Part shown: positions 9,955 through 28,444 of the stretch, piece after piece
How the letters are laid out: every line of letters starts with the position of its first letter
Position numbering within the stretch: the first letter of the stretch is position 1
NCBI RefSeq assembly: GCF_001949145.1
Contig: NW_019091562.1
Span: forward strand, 302,311-330,754
Direction: 5' to 3'
Length of the DNA stretch: 28,444 nucleotides
Origin: Acanthaster planci
Lineage: Eukaryota; Echinodermata; Asteroidea; Valvatida; Acanthasteridae
Translations under genes and position numbers: made by a program
Notes under the pieces: model-generated
Seen by the model: the letters and a program-made list of their open reading frames with translations, nothing else
Databases searched by the model: none
Told to the model about the DNA's origin: nothing

Positions 9955-10010
9955 GGTACATCAGGTACATGTATGTACATGTACACGTACATGTACATAC
10001 ATGTACATGT
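9955..10010. repeat. Dense GTACATGTAC palindrome array
   Basis: Overlapping copies of ACATGT and GTACATGTAC fill this segment. They read the same on both strands and yield artefactual HVHVH-type ORFs. Confidence 0.85.
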
Positions 10011-10475
10011 AATGCACTGAAAGGCCGTTGCTTGGCTCTATGCCTACCTGCCTACACCATATTTGTGTACTGTGCCATACATGTACAATGTAGGTTTGTA
10101 AGCAAGATGTTAAATTTAGCCTAAAGAAATTGCTTGCTAAAACTAATGTACTTTTAGAACTACATGTATTCTGTATGTACATGTATGCCTGCCAAGAAAC
10201 CTTCAATTAGTGCTTTCAGTGATGGGTTTCCTGGCTCCATATTGATTGTTACGGAGGGAACATCAACGTGCATGTCGAGTAGCCGACAAAAACAGTTTTT
10301 CATTCTGCAACGTGAAAGGAGACTGTCCTACAGTCAGCACAGTGAGCCACAATGGGCATTGCATAACGACGTGCAGACTGTACCAAGCACCCTGATCTGC
10401 ACATAAAGAATCATGTAAATGGAGATTATCTCGCATGTACATTTACAGGCTTGTTGTAAAGGAGTCTGTTTGGAT

Positions 10476-10484
10476 TATATTTAA
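10476..10484 (+). promoter_or_regulatory. TATA-like element upstream of the small signal-peptide ORF
   Basis: TATATTTAA is followed by sequence that could hold a start site near 10505. Motif evidence only. Confidence 0.15.
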
Positions 10485-10591
10485 GGGCAGTCACAAGGCC
10501 TTGACAGAGTTAAATTGATTCCGCAAGGACTTCTCGGAAGGAAAGCAGAAGAAGCTACCCGAAAATTGAGAAGGCAGAACATCAGGCAGGC

Positions 10592-10723
10592 ATGGCAGGA
10601 ACTCTGGTTGCGGTCCGTGCAACCTTTTTCGTGGTGTTTCTGGTGGCGACCTTTTGCTTGGTGGTGGAAGGAGATTTTTATGAATATTACAGCAAAAATG
10701 ACTTAAGTTGCCCATCCAGATAA
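10592..10723 (+). CDS. Small ORF (43 codons) with a predicted signal peptide; possible secreted peptide or first coding exon
   Basis: ATG 10592-10594 is in a strong initiation context (G at -3, G at +4). The reading ends at TAA 10721-10723. Residues 1-9 form a short n-region with one Arg. Residues 10-25 are strongly hydrophobic (ATFFVVFLVATFCLVV). VEG|D gives a good signal-peptidase site (Val -3, Gly -1) after residue 27. The remaining 16 residues are DFYEYYSKNDLSCPSR. TATATTTAA at 10476-10484 lies about 110 bp upstream and could serve as a TATA element. I do not recognise the family. It could be a complete micropeptide, a first exon of a longer secreted protein (no strong donor is seen before the stop), or chance. 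Confidence 0.35.
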   Translation: MAGTLVAVRATFFVVFLVATFCLVVEGDFYEYYSKNDLSCPSR

Positions 10724-10858
10724 ATGTTCACAGTCCTTCAGGTGATCTTGGAGGATTTGGGGTGAATGGTAATAGTTCTTGGCTGATTGCGAAGGATGCC
10801 ACATGTATGCTCGAAGGTTGTCAGTTAGACCTCGTGTAGGTTTTGCATAGTCATTATT

Positions 10859-11500
10859 AAAGGCTCTTTCACACCATGAAAACGTCCGATCCGTGTCAAA
10901 ATCTACACGGTTCCAACCCGTGTTGACTTCTTTAAATTTCAGCACAGTTCAATTCCGCTCCATTTTCACACTACTGAACACAGCTCCAGCATTTTTGCTA
11001 CACGTGTAATGTTTGGACCTGTGTATTGCGCAATTGTTTCACACTTACAACACACCTGCGCACCCAACATGGGTCAGATTGCTAATTTTGAGAAACACGA
11101 TGCTGGTTCTTGTCATGCCATCAAGCTGCCTTTGGATGGAGCTGTCAGCCCAAATTGCCAACAAAGCCTTCACCAGTACGATTGTGAAGAACGCACCTGA
11201 AATTGGGGCATGTCGCAGGTCAAAAGTAATTTGTTTGTTCGTTGCCGTCCTATTTCTACAGTGTGCATGTGAGTTCGCCCGTATGATATTTAAACGGGTC
11301 GAACAATAACCACTTGCATTCACACTACGGCTTTCAAAACGTGTCGGATGTTTCAACACGGGTCAAGAGCTCTCAACCCACCTCCAGAGTAGGGTTGGTT
11401 TCGACACAGGTCGAGAGCTCTTCATGGGTCAGTGCCATGTTCAAATGGTGTAGTGTGAAAAGGACCAACCCGGAGATTTTTCGTAGTATGAAAAGGCCTA
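10859..11500. mobile_element. Compound MITE-like element with nested inverted repeats
   Basis: The outer ends are imperfect inverted copies (AAGGCTCTTTCACACCATGA at the left; the complement of TAGTATGAAAAGGCCTA at the right). Inside, TTTTCACACTAC (10963-10974) is the exact inverse of 11450-11461. ACCCGTGTTGA (10916-10926) is the exact inverse of 11353-11363. TA flanks both ends. ORFs inside have no transposase features. A non-autonomous transposon, perhaps nested, fits best. Confidence 0.5.
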
Positions 11501-12790
11501 AAGTCAGCCCGATATATATCTTTTGAATCAACCGCATTGCTCAAGAATGCCATTCGCACTGCCTCAACATAATGATAGGAATTGCCGGAGGATTTTCAAG
11601 GATTGAGGCAGTAGGCACACTTCCAACATGGCCAAGTAATATTTTCAAGAAATTTTGGAGGATTGAAGGCTGAATGCAATTTTTTTCATGTCAAAAATCA
11701 GAGGATTTTGGACGACGGAGGATGGTTCCTTGTAAAAAGGCCTAGGGGGTAAGGGTTAAGGCCTACGGTACATGTACATGAAGCTGTACATTGTAGCTTA
11801 CATGTACATACAGTTATGACAATCTTTACTGTCACTGCATTTTGCAAAGTGAAGAATCGGTTGTTATAATCTCACCACATCAGTAGAAGTATCCCCTATA
11901 CTTGACAATTTGAAATTCATTGTTCAATTGTAGCTGCACTAAAAAAAAATAAATGAATTTAAAAAATCTTGCTAACTTCTGCGTGTATTTTGGATCACAT
12001 AAATTGTTGAATGTTGATGACTAAAGCACTGGAAACTGAGAAAAACACCCTTTGTTTTAGTGATGGCTACCGGTAGGTTTCACATGGGTTCGAGTTTAAT
12101 CATGGGATTCTGTTAGCTTTCAAAGGGGTACTCGAAAAGCACATACGTGTACATGGCAGGCAATGCAAGCTCATATGTGTATGCAAAGGCACATTTGGCA
12201 GTTGCAACATGAGGAAATTGTCATACTTCTCTTTGCTGTCACGTGTTCCACAAGGGGGTACAGGTATATACGTGTACAATGCAAGTTACTGTAGTTATTC
12301 CATGTACAGTCTCATTGACGTGGGAGAGGAACTTGGATAAAGGTGAATTAGTCATACATGTATGACCTTCGATTCCACAGTCATTGTCATTCATGACATG
12401 AATCAAACCTTGTACATACCGGCAAGAACCTGTACCCTCTAACTGTGGGTGTCACATTGACTTTTTACAGTAGGTGAAGGATCTGTATGGGCTGATTACA
12501 TGCACAGTACATGTACAGCTTCCAGTCTGCTCGTTGGGTGTACATGTATACTTGTACAGATGCGTAGGTTTGGTGTTACATGTACATGTATGTGGTATCA
12601 TCTTGTGGTCATGTTGGGAAGCCTGTGATTCAAAGGGGGTCTGTGTGAGACTCAAACTGTTGCAACAGGTACATACATGTACATGTATCTGTACATGTAC
12701 TTGTACTTGTTTTGTTGGTCGTTGGGTTGTGGGATGTGTCCTTACATTGTGCTTTAATCAGGAGGTAGAAATGCTAGACATTTTCCAAGC
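11501..12790. other. Intergenic stretch, repeat-rich
   Basis: GGAGGATT-type words recur four times between 11588 and 11726, and ACATGT palindromes are frequent from 11765 onward (dense at 12500-12710). No gene is recognised. Confidence 0.6.
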
Positions 12791-12985
12791 ATGTACATGT
12801 ACAGTAAATGCTGACACCTGATGTCACTGGTCAGTGGATCACATCGTCCACGTACATGTACATGTACAGTAAATGCTGATACCTGATGTCACCGGTCAGC
12901 GGATCACATCATCCATACACATGTACATGTACAGTAAATGCTGACACCTGATGTCACCGGTCAGTGGATCACATCGTCCATACAT
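12791..12985. repeat. 65-bp minisatellite, three copies
   Basis: The word ACAGTAAATGCTGA starts at 12801, 12866 and 12931, a constant 65-bp period, with only a few substitutions between units. Each unit joins a GTACATGTAC palindrome to a conserved core containing CCTGATGTCA and GTCAGTGGATCACATC. After the third copy the sequence diverges into more ACATGT repeats. Confidence 0.9.
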
Positions 12986-13584
12986 ATGTACACATGTATT
13001 CGTACATGTACCAGTATGACAGAGAACTCATCCAAGTTATATACATGTACATTTAGTTTTGCAGTGACTAAGATACATGTACTCTACCATTCCATAATTT
13101 TAAAACTGAAAAGGATAAGAGAATTTTTCATTTCATTGCAAATGTGTACACTTACAATGGGTAGTCTTTAATTCACCTGCAGGCATTTAATTCAGGCATT
13201 GTCTTGCATGTGCTTTGAAAATGAATGTGAATGTGACATGGTTAGACTCGGTTTGGTTTGTGTTATGTTGTGCAAATGTAGATGAACATGTACATATGTA
13301 CCTGTATGTGCAGCGTTGTGTAACCTGTTGAATTGATGACAGTTCACATGTATTGACTATCATGGGATTGTTATGGCTTCAGAAATACAGTGTACCCAGT
13401 ACTTTTCCGGGTGTGCTTTGTAAATGTTTGTCCAACCGTTACAAAATGAGAATGATGTTCCGCACTTACATGTACATGTACATATTCAGTACACATTGTG
13501 TAATTGGTTTTTTGGATGCCCAATTCTACTGTACATTTGGACAGCCTGTTTTGATTTACAGGTTTTGCTCATTCTTAATCAAGC
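12986..13584. other. Intergenic stretch with ACATGT palindromes
   Basis: Palindromes lie near 13006, 13045, 13290 and 13470. Nothing coding is recognised. Confidence 0.6.
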
Positions 13585-13824
13585 GAAGACTGTGTGGACT
13601 CACACCTGTCCAGGCAGTGTTGTGTCCTTTCTGAAAAATGGCTTCAGAGTTAGACTATTTTGGGATCGGAGAACTTTACGTGCACGCTACGTGTAGCAAA
13701 AGGAAGAGGAATAGTCAAGAAAATCGTCATCCAAAATCCTGCTTGAAAGAGATATTGTAGTTGGAGAAGAGGGAGCATTTTCTCTGAATGTTCTTAATCA
13801 CAGGAGAATAAAGGAATGTCCGTA
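13585..13824 (+). repeat. Dispersed repeat family, copy A
   Basis: This 240-bp segment aligns along its length, in the same orientation, with 16259-16482. Shared blocks are GTGGACT(C/T)ACAC, a stretch ending TCTGAAAAA, AAAAGGAAGAGGAA(T/C)AGTC, GAG(C/T)ATTTTC(T/A)CTGA and AAAGGAATGTCC. The ends carry weak inverted similarity (TGTGGAC against GTCC), compatible with a small DNA element. Confidence 0.6.
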
Positions 13825-16258
13825 CTACTGTGTGCACATGTACATGTTAAATGTACAGGTACATATGCACAGTTTGTATGTGAAAGATGGATGTTAGGGG
13901 TGGTAAGCATTGCTTTTGAGGACAGTGTCTGTTATAATGAAATGAGTAGTGGAATTGGGTCTCCATAATGTTTTTAGTTCCCCCACAACGTCTACATATT
14001 TCAACATGTCAGTAGACCCAAGTTTCATGAGTGTTATTTACCAAAAATAAAGCCTACAGTCGGTACAGTTTTCAGACTGCTGATGTTCTGAGTACTATAC
14101 CAAAATCAGCGTTATTTTGGGTAAACAACACTTCAAACACTTCGCTGTGGGAAGACACCATGTTTATTGGTGTTTGGTACCCACTGTATATGTACATGTA
14201 CATGTTAGTCAGATGACTTAGCAGACAAAGTAGTTTATTGTTGAACAAACTCTGAAATGAGCAGTACCCGTGACTGCCGTTCAGGTTGCATGACCGTGAT
14301 TAATAGACAATGACGTTAACTCATCACTTGACTTCTTATCACCGGTGCCCTGCCAATATCACAACTTAACCTTTGTACTGTTGTACAACAGGGCAGGTAG
14401 TTACCGGGTGATATCCCCACAGACACAGTGTTAATGGTAGTAGGTAATGAATAGTCCATAGCCCTGTGATTGTATCGTGGAGTTTGTGCACTGTGATGAA
14501 AGTGCCGCTGTGTACATGTATTTGAGTACATGCATTTGAGTACATGTACATGCATTATGGTATATTGAAGGTGAATTTGCCATACATCTGATACAGAGCA
14601 CAGAGAATCAGATGTGTTGACCACCCGCGCATCATGCATATGTGTTTACATGTATGTACAGCAATTTTCATACATTGTTTATGCTTACATATATCCTTAT
14701 GTACATGTACTAGTACATGTATATGTATGTATTAATTTGTACCCTATTATGGGCCACAATAATGATATGTTTTATTTATGAATATATTATGTAATGAGAA
14801 CTCCCTCTCTTTCTGGTATGATTTCCACCCTCACAATATCAGGCCACGAAAGGCTGTTTGTTCTAACTGTTAACAGTTAAGTGCACAGTGCTGCAGAGGG
14901 ATCTGGTGCTGATGAAGAGAGGTTGAGATAAGACCTGATAAATGACTTAATAGGGTGCCACAAGGCATTGACAGAGCTCAGGTACATGATGTAATAATGC
15001 ATACCTGTGTACATGTACTTGCACAAGTACAGTACCTGTACAGTATATGGTGTGTTAATGTAATACACAGCTGCCTGTACATGTACGTGTTCATGTTCTC
15101 TGCTATTCTCATTAGTATGTCTAAAGACAAGGTAATTCACATGGGTTTTCATGAGTATTGTATGCTGCTTTTCTGTGTAAACGTAATACATGTAGTTTTT
15201 ACCTGTGCACGTGTGCACTTTTAAAAATTTTCTTGCATCTTTGTAGCATTTTCATACTCAAATATGTATACATTGTACCGTACATGTATGTGTCTTTCCC
15301 CAGAAATAAACATGTTGTAAGATTGTTACTGACATGCTGTACTGCCATATTGGAATTTTTTTCCAAAATTTGTAGCTCATACAGGTGTACTGTACATATG
15401 GTGATTTTCTTTTCTTTGCTCTATGCTTACGGGGTGTACACAAACCATGCTCATGAGAAAGAAACTAGAAAGTGCCTCCAGAGGGTTCAATTCAGAATGC
15501 TGGCCTGCAGGTCAGTTCCAAATACTCTAAGCAATCAACACCTTATCAGGCTTAATTAATTTTCATCTACCACTTTCCTGTGCCCCCTTCCCATTGCAGA
15601 TTGACTGACTGATGCAAGTTGTTGTTGTTGCCATAATGTGAGCGTCCGCAAATACTTCACCGTTTGTCTTTCAGTTTCTGATCTGGTTTTTTTCCCCCGG
15701 GGAGCAGTAATTGAACAGAGACTACAGGTCAAGCCTCCCTTTCTGCCTCTACAATATTTGTAACCAGAAAGATGTGAGTACATGTAGGCGACTTACATAC
15801 CGGTCCCTGTTTGACAATGACATGTAGGTAGAGTAGTTTGTGCATAGAAGAATGATGCATAATGTGCAAGTACATGTTGGCCTCGCCAGCTTTCTTTCTC
15901 ACAATTAAGAGCAGCACCAAGTGTCCGTTTACTCACGGCTACCATTACATGATGATTACACTAAGTATTCAAGAATCGGTTTTGTTCTTCCGTAACATAT
16001 TGGTATACGTACGTGTAAATGGCAAGCACGGAAATGTACAAACTGTGTTTTGGATGCTTAGTGAAACTTTCAAAACACTTCCCTGAACATTTCAAATTTT
16101 GGTTGGACTTCCATGTAGTGGATGTAGGGAACAAATATCTGTCATGGGTGGCATTTTGAAGCATGGAGCATACATGTACATGTACTACATGCTGGCACAG
16201 TGCATTTTATGTACATGTACGCTGCACTAACCTTACATACTAGGTGCGATACAGGAAA
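13825..16258. other. Intergenic stretch with many ACATGT palindromes
   Basis: Palindromes cluster at 14515-14550, 14645-14730 and 14985-15100. A 133-codon plus-strand reading (15158-15559) and a 113-codon minus-strand reading (14877-15218) have no recognisable domains and partly translate the repeat. No gene is called. Confidence 0.6.
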
Positions 16259-16482
16259 GGAAGATGTTTTGTGGACTTACACATGTCCACAGGACGTTTC
16301 CCCTTCTCTGAAAAAGAAGTTTAGAGGCATTTTGGGGTAGGGGTCATCTGTTGTAAAAGGAAGAGGAACAGTCGAGGAAACTTTCTACAACAATCCAGCT
16401 GAAAATCTTGTTCCCAGTTCAAGAAAAACGAGTATTTTCACTGAGTTCTCTTAACTGCGCGAAAAGAAAGGAATGTCCACAG
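16259..16482 (+). repeat. Dispersed repeat family, copy B
   Basis: This is the second copy of the repeat at 13585-13824, in the same orientation 2.7 kb downstream. Divergence is substantial but the order of conserved blocks is identical, including AAAAGGAAGAGGAACAGTC and AAAGGAATGTCC. Both copies are followed closely by ACATGT palindromes. Confidence 0.6.
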
Positions 16483-16691
16483 TACATGTAGGTATGTAAA
16501 GTACATGTAAGTGTGTGTGAGTTGGCAATGTTGTTTAAGTTGTAGGGAAAGTGAGATTTCTTAGGAATGATTATGTTCCAGGGTGGCATGTGCCATTAAT
16601 GCTTTATATGTACACGACAGTTTCACATGGGTATGTCAGCTTTAGAGTATTCCAGTTATTTTTTTTTTCCTTCTGCTGTTCTCTCTCTCAG

Positions 16692-16762
16692 AGGAAGTGA
16701 TCTGCCTTAAACCTGCCCGTCTGCCAAAGCTGTCGACACAAACACACACACACAGACTCGCT
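16692..16762 (+). other. Likely 5' UTR part of the ligase's first visible exon
   Basis: A strong polypyrimidine tract and acceptor (ctctctctcag, ends 16691) precede this segment, implying at least one upstream exon. It contains an (AC)n run just before the ATG. The ligase frame remains open through it, so translation from an upstream exon cannot be excluded. Confidence 0.55.
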
Positions 16763-28176
<11,414 letters not shown>

Positions 28177-28370
28177 GTGAGTAGGCGGGTGTACCAAAGA
28201 CCTGACCTATTAGAGACCTCAACAATTCTGAAATTTTAGTAAGAAATACGTTAGCGGTTCTTACAAAATGAGTCTGATGAGCATATGATTAGTTATTTTG
28301 TTTGTCTTAAAATGGTGCGAAGTGAGCTCTTTGTTATGAATCACCACTTAGTTGGGCATTCTCTTGAAAA

Positions 28371-28444
28371 TGGCATGATGTGGGTGGGCATGATGTGGGT
28401 GGGCGTGATGTGGGTGGGCGTGTTGTGGGTGGGCGTGATGTGGG
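28371..28444. repeat. 15-bp minisatellite, about five units, runs off the window
   Basis: Units of GGGC(A/G)TG(A/T)TGTGGGT repeat with a 15-bp period to the last base. It sits in the intron after the last visible ligase exon; its true length is unknown. Confidence 0.9.

Larger units (their letters stand above)
7723..10490. other. Intergenic stretch, very dense in ACATGT palindromes
   Basis: TACATGTA/GTACATGTAC copies cluster at 8310-8420, 8520-8610, 8825-8885, 9720-9735 and 9955-10010, often in mirrored pairs such as GGTACATGT / ACATGTACC around 8355-8395. T-rich runs lie at 9128-9142 and 9218-9236. No gene is recognised; ORFs here mostly translate the repeat. Confidence 0.65.

Noticed and set aside
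9955-10010. Regularly repeated palindromes as a CRISPR-like array
   Set aside because: There are no unique equal-length spacers, and the host is clearly an intron-bearing animal genome.
12080-12110. GGTTCGAGT resembling a tRNA T-loop
   Set aside because: The flanking bases do not pair as a T-stem and no A-box or acceptor stem is found.
15158-15559. 133-codon plus-strand ORF
   Set aside because: It reads through ACATGT repeats and shows no family features.

Overview
This is animal nuclear DNA: interrupted genes with canonical GT-AG introns, 3' untranslated sequence, microsatellites and many small dispersed repeats. Two plus-strand genes are recognisable, both partial and both in the ubiquitin-proteasome pathway. 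The proteins look like undivided ancestors of vertebrate paralogue groups (PSMB5/PSMB8; WWP1/WWP2/ITCH). Introns are 0.24-1.8 kb and non-coding DNA is full of TACATGTA-type palindromes. I infer a marine invertebrate, with a cephalochordate (lancelet) or other invertebrate deuterostome as first guess; the window alone cannot settle the species.

Left part (1-3321): the last four coding exons of the proteasome subunit beta type-5 (chymotrypsin-like catalytic subunit). The exons carrying the propeptide, Thr1, Asp17 and Lys33 lie upstream of the window. One exon is only 30 nt. Its introns hold several perfect hairpins and a small repeat family.

Middle (3322-16691): about 13.4 kb without a recognised gene. 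It holds a possible 3'UTR, a cluster of CRE/E-box motifs near 5 kb, several foldback (MITE-like) elements, a 3 x 65-bp minisatellite, a pair of diverged 0.24-kb repeats, a dense field of ACATGT palindromes, and a 43-codon ORF with a convincing signal peptide at 10592-10723 that may be an undescribed secreted peptide or a first exon.

Right part (16692-28444): sixteen coding exons of a NEDD4-family HECT E3 ubiquitin ligase of the Su(dx)/WWP/ITCH group: C2 domain, Ser/Ala/Pro-rich linker with a polyproline patch, WW1, WW2, the autoinhibitory 2,3-linker, WW3, WW4 and most of the HECT N-lobe. About 738 residues are visible; the HECT C-lobe with its catalytic cysteine lies beyond the window. The ligase marks substrates that the proteasome may degrade, but nothing here shows that the two neighbours are co-regulated.

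I found no tRNA, rRNA, CRISPR array, virus or autonomous transposon. All exon boundaries were read by eye from splice consensus and protein reading-frame continuity.
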